Notes: generated by a model from the letters alone, not told the origin. A stretch of DNA of 6,165 nucleotides from an uncultured Micrococcaceae bacterium (GCA_937896705.1 CALBOC010000367.1:1-6165); one strand, 5' to 3'; shown: positions 1 through 5,528, counted from the stretch's first letter. Translations and numbers: made by a program.

Positions 1-65
1 AAATCTTTGGCACCTCGGTGCGTATCATCGACGACGTCGACGGTCCGCTGGCCGTCTACTTCTAG
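1..65 (+). CDS. C-terminal fragment of an unidentified protein
   Basis: An open frame enters from the left edge (first full codon at position 3) and ends at TAG 63-65. The visible 20 residues begin IFGTSVRIIDD and end in GPLAVYF. The composition (alternating hydrophobic and acidic residues, G/C-rich third positions) is like real coding sequence in this window. The fragment is too short to assign to a family. It converges on the XRE regulator gene ending at 153. Reality of the frame is likely but not proven; function is unknown. Confidence 0.5.
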   Translation, partial: IFGTSVRIIDDVDGPLAVYF

Positions 66-95
66 CCTACGAGGTAATGTCGGGGTATATCCGCG

Positions 96-116
96 CGCTC
101 GGATGCGCTTCGAGCG
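96..116. other. Short inverted repeat between convergent genes, weak terminator candidate
   Basis: CGCTCG (96-101) and CGAGCG (111-116) form a perfect 6-bp stem with a 9-base loop in the 87-bp gap between the convergent gene ends at 65 and 153. There is no T-run on either side, so it is not a classical rho-independent terminator. A second palindrome, CACCCGGGTG, lies at 137-146. Either could slow polymerase or block 3' decay. Confidence 0.25.
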
Positions 117-152
117 GCTCACCGAAACGTGCTGACCACCCGGGTGATTACT

Positions 153-359
153 CTAATCCTCGACCCATTCCAGCAGGTCTCCGGGTTGACAGTCGAGCAC
201 TCGGCACATCGCTTCCAGGGTGCTGAACCGCACCGCCTTCGCACGCCCGTTTTTGAGCACCGAGACATTTGCCGGGCTAATCCCAACTCGCTCGGCAAAC
301 TCTGTAACGCTCATTTTTCGTTTCGCTAGCTCGACATCGATCCGCACCACGATCGCCAT
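153..359 (-). CDS. Small XRE (Cro/C1-type) helix-turn-helix regulator, YozG-like
   Basis: This 68-residue protein is essentially a single Cro/C1-type HTH domain. The segment SVTEFAERVGISPANVSVLKNG (split here as residues 17-26 and 27-38) carries the two helices and turn, followed by the usual STLEAMCRVLDCQPGDLLEW tail (46-65) found in YozG-like regulators. Such proteins are commonly encoded beside DUF2975 membrane proteins, as here. The ATG overlaps the upstream DUF2975 stop as TGATG. A very strong Shine-Dalgarno sequence, GAGGGGGTGATC (complement 362-373), sits inside the last codons of that gene, so translation need not depend only on coupling. It probably binds DNA as a dimer and may autoregulate the operon; the target site is inference. 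Family assignment is firm, ligand or signal unknown. Confidence 0.92.
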   Translation of the reverse strand: MAIVVRIDVELAKRKMSVTEFAERVGISPANVSVLKNGRAKAVRFSTLEAMCRVLDCQPGDLLEWVED

Positions 360-868
360 CAGATCACCCCCTCAAGATCTTCGCGCAGGGTGGTGGCCTG
401 CCGCAGAAGATCGCGGAGTACGACAACAAGCAGCACGAAGACCGCTGCAATAAGCGTGACGCCAACCAACACCACGGCCGGTCCTGGGTCGCGTAACTCG
501 GGGGTGAAATAGATATAGCCGATGATCGAGCCAGCCATGGCGACCAGCAGTACCCAGGCGGCGAAAACTGTCCAGGCGATCACGTCGACCCACCGCAGCG
601 ACGCAGCAGAGAATATCCGATCGCGACGCACCAGCGTCAGCAAGTGCCAGGTGCAGACGATCACGACCTGCACGCACAGCGCTTCGAGCTCCCAGAAGAT
701 CAACATCGGCCACCGCCAGGGATCATGTGCCGGTGCGTGCCGGAACTCCCCGGGAAAAGACAGGATCTGGGTCACGAACAGCCCCACAAATACCAGGACC
801 AGCAGAATCCGCAGGGGGAGCACCACCCGGCTCACACTCGAGGTGCGATCTTGTTTCATGGTAAACAT
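359..868 (-). CDS. DUF2975 family four-helix membrane protein
   Basis: Starting from ATG at 868 the product is 169 residues. Hydrophobic segments lie near residues 15-37, 55-79, 94-121 and 131-151. The C-terminal segment LLRQATTLREDLEGVI (154-169) is the characteristic end of DUF2975 proteins, whose molecular function is unknown. The frame stays open upstream to 1096, but that extension is low-complexity, overlaps the divergent gene at 945, and lies beyond the promoter. ATG 868 is preferred over ATG 859 because the -10 box ends six bases before it, predicting a leaderless message; neither ATG has a Shine-Dalgarno sequence. It is co-transcribed with the XRE regulator (stop and start overlap at 359). 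A membrane sensor or partner that modulates the regulator is a plausible inference only. Confidence 0.88.
   Translation of the reverse strand: MFTMKQDRTSSVSRVVLPLRILLVLVFVGLFVTQILSFPGEFRHAPAHDPWRWPMLIFWELEALCVQVVIVCTWHLLTLVRRDRIFSAASLRWVDVIAWTVFAAWVLLVAMAGSIIGYIYFTPELRDPGPAVVLVGVTLIAAVFVLLVVVLRDLLRQATTLREDLEGVI
362..373 (-). promoter_or_regulatory. Extended Shine-Dalgarno of the XRE regulator gene
   Basis: Read on the minus strand, GAGGGGGTGATC precedes TG-ATG of the regulator. It differs from the full anti-16S-complementary sequence AAGGAGGTGATC at two positions. It is encoded by the E-G-V-I codons just before the DUF2975 stop, so the end of that protein and this site are constrained together. 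Confidence 0.75.
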
Positions 869-874
869 ATATCG

Positions 875-903
875 AGTATCGTTAGGTAATGACTGAATGT
901 CAA
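875..903 (-). promoter_or_regulatory. Promoter of the DUF2975-XRE operon, predicted leaderless
   Basis: On the minus strand a perfect -35 box TTGACA (complement 898-903) is followed after 17 bp by GATACT (complement 875-880), matching TATAAT at four of six positions. Six bases (CGATAT) separate the -10 box from the A of ATG 868, the normal distance to a transcription start. This predicts that the mRNA begins at or next to the start codon, in line with the missing Shine-Dalgarno sequence. Leaderless mRNAs are common in actinobacteria. Confidence 0.65.
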
Positions 904-919
904 TCGCTTGAAGCGTGAC
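899..919. promoter_or_regulatory. Candidate operator: palindrome at the -35 of the DUF2975-XRE promoter
   Basis: CGCTT-G-AAGCG (905-915) is a perfect 11-bp inverted repeat, flanked by GTCA (899-902) and TGAC (916-919), which form outer arms with a 2-bp asymmetry. The left arm overlaps the TTGACA -35 box, and the site sits between the divergent genes. A Cro/C1-type dimer encoded in the same operon is an obvious candidate ligand, but this is inference. Confidence 0.35.
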
Positions 920-944
920 CAGTCTGATACCGAAAGGACTTGGC

Positions 945-1175
945 ATGAAATATGTTTTCACGCTTCTGGCGCTCGCTGTGGGGATAGTTGGGGGAGCTGC
1001 GGCCATCGTGTACGGCGAAGGTGATGACTCACCGGGGCTCCAGGGGCTCGGCGTACTGATTGTGGTGACCCTGATCGTTTTAGGTGTGAGGGCCACCCGT
1101 CAGAAGCGTCGGCGCGCCGCTCATGCGAAACCCAGTACTCACCGAATGGAAAAAGACACCAATATGGACGCGTGA
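945..1175 (+). CDS. Small two-helix membrane protein, function unknown
   Basis: The 76-residue product has a hydrophobic N-terminal helix (about residues 4-24, Gly/Ala rich), a short acidic loop (GEGDDSPG), a second helix (about 34-50) and a basic then polar C-terminal tail starting RATRQKRRR, consistent with a cytoplasmic C-terminus. ATG 945 is chosen because GAAAGGA (932-938) lies six bases upstream; an in-frame GTG at 915 has no good ribosome site and would add non-hydrophobic residues. The gene is divergent from DUF2975-XRE with 76 bp between the starts, so regulation may be shared. I do not recognise the family. A weak promoter candidate (TAAACA 862-867, GGTAAT 885-890) can be proposed but is not convincing. 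Confidence 0.72.
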   Translation: MKYVFTLLALAVGIVGGAAAIVYGEGDDSPGLQGLGVLIVVTLIVLGVRATRQKRRRAAHAKPSTHRMEKDTNMDA

Positions 1176-1237
1176 CGAACCACCAAAGATCAGCGCTGTG
1201 GGGTTGTCCCTTTTCGTGAGTCAACTGCGGCTCTGGT

Positions 1238-1246
1238 TGGTACGAT
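1238..1246 (+). promoter_or_regulatory. Candidate extended -10 promoter of the methyltransferase gene
   Basis: TGG-TACGAT (1238-1246) fits an extended -10 element, with TACGAT matching the consensus at four of six positions. No good -35 box is found at 16-18 bp upstream (GAGTCA at 1218-1223). It lies 56 bases before the GTG start in the 127-bp gap between two co-directional genes. The gap also has a weak imperfect stem (AACC-AC near 1178-1183 with GTGG-GGTT near 1198-1205) followed by TTTT at 1211-1214, not strong enough to call a terminator. Confidence 0.3.
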
Positions 1247-1302
1247 GAAACCACTGCCCCCAGGGCCCGCGGAATGGGCTCACCGTCCAAGTAGGAGCGC
1301 TA

Positions 1303-1917
1303 GTGCACGACCGTCAATTAACCTTTCACGGCCTTACGATCAGGTTCAACGGGGAAGTGTTGGAACCACGCCCGTGGACTGCAGCACAATCTGTCTGGGC
1401 GGCCGAACTCCTGTTGGATACGCCCCCAGGTCCGGTCCTGGAGTTATGTGCTGGGGTGGGGCACATCGGCTTGGGTGCGATCCGAGATGCTACCCGCGAG
1501 TTGGTAATGGTCGATTTTAGTCCGGTGGCCCAACGCTTCGCTCACGAAAATGCCGCAGCCAACGGCCTGGCGTCCCAAGTCGACTTTCGGCTGGCGCGGA
1601 TGGAAGAGGCTCTGGATGCTGCCGAACGTTTCGGGCTGATCATCGCGGATCCACCCTGGGTGCCCTCGACCGATACCTCGAGATTTCCGGCAGACCCGTT
1701 ATCGGCAATCGATGGTGGCGACGACGGACTCGACCTCGCCCGAACCTGCGTGGACCTGATCGATCAGCATCTGACCGATGATGGTTCGGCACTGTTGCAG
1801 TTAGGTAACATCACCCAGGTAGAGCGCATTGCCGAGCACGCAGCAGACTTGGGCACTGTCACCGTGGGAGAAACCCGCTCATTTGAAAACGGTGTGATCG
1901 TGCACCTGACTCGTTAA
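1303..1917 (+). CDS. Class I SAM-dependent methyltransferase with a DPPW motif
   Basis: The 204-residue protein has a Rossmann methyltransferase core. Motif I is VLELCAGVGHIGL (45-57), the acidic residue at the end of strand 2 is D71 (VMVDFSP), and motif IV is ADPPWVP (115-121). A DPPW or NPPY motif is known from enzymes that methylate planar nitrogens, such as PrmC/HemK and some rRNA and DNA methylases, so N-methylation of protein, RNA or a small molecule is a reasonable inference. It lacks the N-terminal helical domain of PrmC and has only about 40 residues before motif I. The start is GTG 1303 with AGGAG at 1292-1296, six bases away. It is transcribed alone, and its stop overlaps the stop of the convergent CDGSH gene. 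The substrate is unknown. Confidence 0.88.
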   Translation: MHDRQLTFHGLTIRFNGEVLEPRPWTAAQSVWAAELLLDTPPGPVLELCAGVGHIGLGAIRDATRELVMVDFSPVAQRFAHENAAANGLASQVDFRLARMEEALDAAERFGLIIADPPWVPSTDTSRFPADPLSAIDGGDDGLDLARTCVDLIDQHLTDDGSALLQLGNITQVERIAEHAADLGTVTVGETRSFENGVIVHLTR

Positions 1918-2129
1918 TCAGTTGAGGGGCGTTTGCGCAAAAACTTGTGGGTGCCGTCGCACCACGGTTTGATCTGGGATTTCCCGCAGCGACACACCGC
2001 ACTGACAGGACGGGTGGTCTGATGCTCATTGCCATCTTCATCTTGGACCACGTGATCCCCGCGCAATAACATTGGGCCACCCGGACACAGCATGATGTCT
2101 GGGTGGTCTGAGTTCGAGGCGTGACTCAT
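1914..2129 (-). CDS. CDGSH-type [2Fe-2S] iron-sulfur protein
   Basis: The 71-residue protein contains a complete CDGSH signature, CRCGKSQIKPWCDGTH (46-61), fitting C-X-C-X2-S-X3-P-X-C-D-G-T-H. The three Cys (C46, C48, C57) and H61 would bind one [2Fe-2S] cluster in the mitoNEET-like 3Cys-1His fashion. The N-terminal part CPGGPMLLRGD (15-25) and RPVSAVC are typical of the short bacterial single-domain form. ATG 2129 is chosen over an upstream in-frame start at 2189 because it overlaps the upstream gene's stop as ATGA, a common translational coupling arrangement, and the extra residues do not look like the family. Role: probably electron transfer, or cluster donation, to the haem-oxygenase-fold enzyme encoded just upstream. 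Cytosolic. Confidence 0.93.
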   Translation of the reverse strand: MSHASNSDHPDIMLCPGGPMLLRGDHVVQDEDGNEHQTTRPVSAVCRCGKSQIKPWCDGTHKFLRKRPSTD

Positions 2130-3076
2130 GCCGTCCACGCTTCTAACATTCGCTTGGCGTAGCGATCTTCTAGATCCATGCTGGTCCACGCACCGAAAAA
2201 CACATCCTCGCGCAGCTCCGGTTCCTCGTCGAGCAGCGCCCCGCAGATCGTTCGGACCGCCAGTTGTTCGTGGACTGCGTCAGCCTCGACGTGCTCGGTG
2301 TAGTACTCGATCATCTCAGCGGGGAATTCGAGTCTGTCCAGGCCCTGGGCGATCCGTCGGGAGGGGACCGAGCTGGTCGCTTCGAACGCGGCCAGGAAGC
2401 CTAACGATGCTGCACGAAGCCGACGGTTCAGTCCGAACAGCGACATGGTGTTGTTTTGTTCCAACACTTCCACGGGCACTTCATCAATATAGGCGCCGTA
2501 TGCCGCATCTAATCCGCTGGTTTCCATCCCCTGGGCAAATAACGTGGCGTGCAACCGGTTCGGATCACCTGCCCCGTATTCGTCGTATTGCAACTCAACC
2601 ACCGCAGCCTTGACGGGGTCAGACAATCGTGGGATCACCCAGGTGGTGTGGTCGGATTCTTTGAGATGATAGATCGACTTGTGGCGTAAGAACTCGTGCA
2701 CTTGGTCTTTGGTGGCCGACCGGTGCACGTGCGCGGCCAATGAGGGGCCATCGTGCTGAGCGATAAAGTCGAAAAACGTTTCCGAAAACGCCTCCGGAGT
2801 TTCCGGTACGGGCAGTTGCGGTGCACGAGAACGAAGCGTGTGTTCCAGCTCTGCTTCGAGTTGCCGGCGAACCATGATTAGATTCGGGTCCCATTCCAGC
2901 TCGTCAGAGACGTCGTCGAAGCCGCGGTGGTGCAGTTCATATAACACCCACAGCGCAAGCTGTGCATCCTCGGTGTCAACGGGGTCCGGGGCCTCGGTGA
3001 GATGAGCGGTGGTGGCTGAGCGCAGCGCGTCGAAGAGCGCTTGACTCAGCGGGCCGCGGGGCTTAGGAAGCAACAT
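2126..3076 (-). CDS. Haem-oxygenase-like iron enzyme, probable di-iron oxidase (HDO type)
   Basis: The 316-residue protein belongs by appearance to the iron-containing redox enzyme family (Haem_oxygenas_2 fold). Recognisable blocks are LLPKPRGPLSQAL (2-14), YHLKESDHTTWVIPRL (136-151), DEYGAGDPNRLH (165-176), and YYTEHVEADAVHE (258-270). The H262-x3-D266-x2-H269 motif, E232 on the preceding helix, E166-x9-H176 and E140 reproduce the ligand spacing I recall for the SznF HDO domain (E189, E215, H225, E281, H311, D315, H318), a constant offset of 49. This predicts a non-haem di-iron site that activates O2; the substrate is unknown. ATG 3076 is preferred because GGGGTG lies eight bases upstream and the family usually begins with this Leu-Pro-x-Pro-Arg-Gly block; an in-frame TTG at 3100 is the alternative. 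It overlaps the CDGSH gene by 4 bp. Confidence 0.85.
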   Translation of the reverse strand: MLLPKPRGPLSQALFDALRSATTAHLTEAPDPVDTEDAQLALWVLYELHHRGFDDVSDELEWDPNLIMVRRQLEAELEHTLRSRAPQLPVPETPEAFSETFFDFIAQHDGPSLAAHVHRSATKDQVHEFLRHKSIYHLKESDHTTWVIPRLSDPVKAAVVELQYDEYGAGDPNRLHATLFAQGMETSGLDAAYGAYIDEVPVEVLEQNNTMSLFGLNRRLRAASLGFLAAFEATSSVPSRRIAQGLDRLEFPAEMIEYYTEHVEADAVHEQLAVRTICGALLDEEPELREDVFFGAWTSMDLEDRYAKRMLEAWTA

Positions 3077-3162
3077 GTATGCACCCCGCGCCGGCCACAA
3101 GTTGGCACTTCACAATGCACATACAGGTCCTCATTTCATCGTTGCGGCTCATGTCCAAATCA

Positions 3163-3175
3163 CTAGTTAATCTAG
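3163..3175. promoter_or_regulatory. Imperfect dyad CTAG-TTAAT-CTAG at the -10 of the HDO-CDGSH promoter
   Basis: The 13-bp sequence CTAGTTAATCTAG pairs at five of six half-site positions around its central A and covers the candidate -10 box. Repeated CTAG tetramers are rare in most bacterial DNA, which makes two of them nine bases apart notable. It may be an operator; the regulator is unknown. Confidence 0.3.
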
Positions 3176-3194
3176 CATTGGAGAGCGCTGTCAA
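3166..3194 (-). promoter_or_regulatory. Candidate promoter of the HDO-CDGSH operon
   Basis: On the minus strand a perfect TTGACA (complement 3189-3194) is followed after 18 bp by TTAACT (complement 3166-3171), a three-of-six match to TATAAT. It lies in an AT-richer stretch just after the end of the upstream permease gene and would give a leader of roughly 80 bases. The -35 box is strong and the -10 box weak, as expected of an activated or regulated promoter. No rho-independent terminator separates it from the arsenic operon, so readthrough is also possible. Confidence 0.45.
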
Positions 3195-3214
3195 GGCTTG
3201 GCAGAATTGCCCTG

Positions 3215-4177
3215 TCACACAGCGGCTCGATCCGGGATGACCCGCGGGATAATACGCACATAGAGCACCATCCCGACCAGCTCGACCAGGGTTTGGGACA
3301 CCACCACTACCGACACCAGGGCTAGCGAGTCCGGTAGTGCCAGGGCCAAGGGCAACATCACCAGTGAATTGCGTGTCGCACCTGAAAACACGGTGGCTCG
3401 AGTCGCGGCGGCGTCTTGCTGGAAGACTCGGCCGGTGAGCATCCCGAGCGGAATCATGACGATGAGAAAGATGACGTACAGCGGAATGACTCGCAGCAGC
3501 TGGTCCAGTTCGCTTTGAACGCTGTCGATTTGGGAAGCGACCACGACCGCTAGAGTCAGCATCACCAGGGGTACCATCAATATTTCGAAGCCCCGGGTGA
3601 CCCGTTGAGCCACCCGGGTCCGGGCGGCCAGAGACTGCGTGACCGCGGCGAGTACCAAGGGCACCACGATCAACAAAACGAATGCCTCGACGAACGGCCC
3701 GATGTCAATGACATCGAAGAGTTCGGGCCCGATAAACAACCCCAGATATACGGGTAGCAGCAGCATTTGGCCCAGCATCAATATCGGTGCGGCAGCCAGC
3801 AATCGCTCATGGGCTGCCCCGGCCAGTCCAGAAAACACGATCACGTAGTCGATACACGGGGTGAGGAGTACGAACAATACTCCAAGCAAGAGCGCCGGAT
3901 GGTCAGCGACGAAACGCGACAGGGCGTATACCACGAGCGGTACGACGATGAAGTTCAACACCAACAGCCCGGTGAGAAACCGGCCCTCGCGTAGTACCTG
4001 CCCCAACCGCGTCAGCGGGATGCTCAAAAACGTGGCATAGAGCAGCAGTATTAACACCGGATTGATGGCTGTTTCTAGCCCGGTCGCAGAAGCTGGTGCG
4101 AGCAGTCCAAATCCTGCCCCGGCAAGCAGCGCAAGCAGATAGAGCGGAATCTGCCGGTCTTCGAGCCAGGTACTCAT
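3215..4177 (-). CDS. ACR3/SBF-superfamily permease, probable arsenic-related efflux
   Basis: The 320-residue protein is an integral membrane protein with about ten hydrophobic helices (near 10-30, 38-55, 68-90, 95-118, 127-150, 160-182, 197-218, 230-252, 262-282, 285-309). It fits the bile acid/Na+ symporter and ACR3 superfamily (SBF fold). Its only cysteine, C108 in LLTPCIDYVIVF, falls in helix 4, where ACR3 arsenite carriers have their essential Cys. E299 in TLVELVGMVLYV aligns by eye with the conserved Glu of GPLIEVPVLVGLVYV in the ACR3 encoded at the window's right edge. The segment GATRNSLVMLPLA (266-278) resembles the conserved ACR3 stretch before that helix. Start: ATG 4177 (a TTG directly before it is possible); an in-frame stop at 4190-4192 excludes longer forms. 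Gap to the flavoprotein gene is 25 bp, so it is in the ars operon. Substrate could be arsenite, antimonite or an arsenic derivative. Confidence 0.85.
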   Translation of the reverse strand: MSTWLEDRQIPLYLLALLAGAGFGLLAPASATGLETAINPVLILLLYATFLSIPLTRLGQVLREGRFLTGLLVLNFIVVPLVVYALSRFVADHPALLLGVLFVLLTPCIDYVIVFSGLAGAAHERLLAAAPILMLGQMLLLPVYLGLFIGPELFDVIDIGPFVEAFVLLIVVPLVLAAVTQSLAARTRVAQRVTRGFEILMVPLVMLTLAVVVASQIDSVQSELDQLLRVIPLYVIFLIVMIPLGMLTGRVFQQDAAATRATVFSGATRNSLVMLPLALALPDSLALVSVVVVSQTLVELVGMVLYVRIIPRVIPDRAAV

Positions 4178-4202
4178 CAACGGTGCGGGTCATCCTTGGT
4201 CG

Positions 4203-5528
4203 TTAGGAACAGCAGCCGGTAGCACTGAACGGCAACGCTGCGGGTACTTCTTGCAGGGTAACAGGCGGTTGGAAGTTCGCGCTGCACACGCCGGTTTCCG
4301 GTAGGTCTAGGTGCACGTCATCGGCTGCGGCGCGGTCACCTGCCAGAGCTGCAGCGATGGAGCGGACTTGCTCGTAGCCGGTAGCCATCAAAAATGTTGG
4401 AGCGCGGCCGTAACTTTTCATTCCGACAATGTAGAATCCGGGTTCCGGATGCGCCAGGATTCGTTCACCGTGCGGCTTGACGGATCCGCAGGAGTGAAAC
4501 TCCGGATCGATCAAGGGTCCCAATTGCCGTGGCGCTTCGACCGCTGGATCCAGCTCGAGCCGTAGCTCGGACAACACGCGTAGGTCTGGGCGGAATCCCG
4601 TAGCGGGCACCAGCGTATCGACCGCAAGCTCAGTTGGGCCGTCAGGGGTATCCGCACATACCGTGAGCCCGGTGGGCGTGCTGTCGAAACTTCGAATCAT
4701 GCATTGGGTGTGCAGGTCGATCGTCCCGGATTCGACCAGCTGTCGCAGACGGGTGCCCAAAGCTCCGCGAGCGGCAAGTTCATCATGTGCCTCGCCGCCG
4801 TAAACTTTCGTGACATCCTTGCCCCGCACCGCCCAACTGATCTGGGTGCCGGGTGCCTGTTCAGCCAAATCAGCGAGGTCCAGCAGCGTGTTTGCTGCGG
4901 AATGTCCCGCACCGACCACCAGAACGTGGCGATGTGCGAAGCGGTCCCGCTCAGCCCCATGGACGTCCGGCAGGGGGTCGGAAATCAGCCCGTGAGTTCT
5001 GGCCAGGTCCTCGCCCGGTGCCGGCAGACCAGACTGGCCCAGCGGATTGGGCTGATGCCACGTCCCGGAGGCATCCAGGACGCTCCGGGCCAGCAGCTCT
5101 TCAATGGTTCCATCGGAGGTGCGGACCCGGACGACCAGGGGAGTTTCGGCTCTGTTGGTGCTGCGGGTCTTATCAATGCCCGCTCTGGAAACCGCAAGCA
5201 CTTGCGTGCGAGTCTGGACCACTTCGCCCAGGAGGTCGGCCAGTGGGAGCAGATAGTCCTCGACGAGCTCGTGACCGGTGGGGAGCTGGTCTGGGTCAGG
5301 AGCCCGCCACGGTGTGGTTTCGAGTAGCCGGCGTGCGGCGTCGTCAATGTTGTAACGCCACGGAGAGAACAATCTCGTGTGACCCCACTGGCTGATGGTC
5401 TCCCCGGGTGCGGTGCCGGCTTCCAGCACCACCGGTCGTTGATCGCGTTCGCGTAGGTGGGCTGCGGCAGCTAAGCCGATCGGGCCAGCTCCGATAATGA
5501 TCACTGGCAGATCTGTGAGGGGTGGCAT
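4203..5528 (-). CDS. arsO: ArsO-like FAD/NAD(P)-dependent monooxygenase of the arsenic operon
   Basis: The 441-residue flavoprotein has two dinucleotide-binding motifs: GAGPIG (13-18) with E36 after the second strand for FAD, and GAGHSA (206-211) for NAD(P)H. The ATGFRPD block (309-315) is typical of flavin monooxygenases and related reductases. The conserved stretch with YIVGMKSYGRAPTFLMATGY (366-385) is typical of the ArsO-like proteins encoded in actinobacterial ars clusters; the exact reaction of ArsO is not well established. Cysteines are at 276, 291, 347, 415 and a vicinal pair at 439-440 three residues from the end, which could bind arsenite or act in redox. ATG 5528 has GAAGGA about eight bases upstream and follows arsC by 33 bp. 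Cytosolic. The gene symbol rests on family resemblance and context. Confidence 0.85.
   Translation of the reverse strand: MPPLTDLPVIIIGAGPIGLAAAAHLRERDQRPVVLEAGTAPGETISQWGHTRLFSPWRYNIDDAARRLLETTPWRAPDPDQLPTGHELVEDYLLPLADLLGEVVQTRTQVLAVSRAGIDKTRSTNRAETPLVVRVRTSDGTIEELLARSVLDASGTWHQPNPLGQSGLPAPGEDLARTHGLISDPLPDVHGAERDRFAHRHVLVVGAGHSAANTLLDLADLAEQAPGTQISWAVRGKDVTKVYGGEAHDELAARGALGTRLRQLVESGTIDLHTQCMIRSFDSTPTGLTVCADTPDGPTELAVDTLVPATGFRPDLRVLSELRLELDPAVEAPRQLGPLIDPEFHSCGSVKPHGERILAHPEPGFYIVGMKSYGRAPTFLMATGYEQVRSIAAALAGDRAAADDVHLDLPETGVCSANFQPPVTLQEVPAALPFSATGCCS

Noticed and set aside
185..190. TTGACA on the + strand
   Set aside because: It lies inside the regulator coding sequence and has no downstream + strand gene or matching -10 box.
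915..944. GTG start at 915 for the small membrane protein
   Set aside because: It has no good ribosome site and overlaps the candidate operator; ATG 945 has GAAAGGA at proper distance.
869..1096. Upstream extension of the DUF2975 frame to 1096 (245 residues)
   Set aside because: The added part is Ser/Pro/Thr-rich and unlike the family, lies antisense to the small membrane protein gene, and contains the operon promoter.
2130..2189. Longer 91-residue start of the CDGSH protein
   Set aside because: The extra 20 residues overlap the end of the HDO gene, are basic and unlike the family, and ATG 2129 forms a normal ATGA coupling.
3077..3100. TTG start of the HDO gene at 3100
   Set aside because: ATG 3076 begins directly at the conserved Leu-Pro-x-Pro-Arg-Gly block and has a GGGGTG ribosome site; the TTG has no good one. 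It stays a minor alternative.
3196..3212. Small GGCA/TGCC stem after the permease stop as a terminator
   Set aside because: The stem is only four base pairs and has no following T-run.
3903..4193. ATG at 4193 right after AAGG, opening a 96-residue frame
   Set aside because: It is out of frame with the permease and gives a Arg/Ala-rich non-membrane sequence; it is a shadow of the permease gene.
4704..5395. Long + strand frames opposite arsO (up to 207 residues)
   Set aside because: They are antisense to a gene with two clear Rossmann motifs, have no family resemblance, and reflect G+C-driven open frames.
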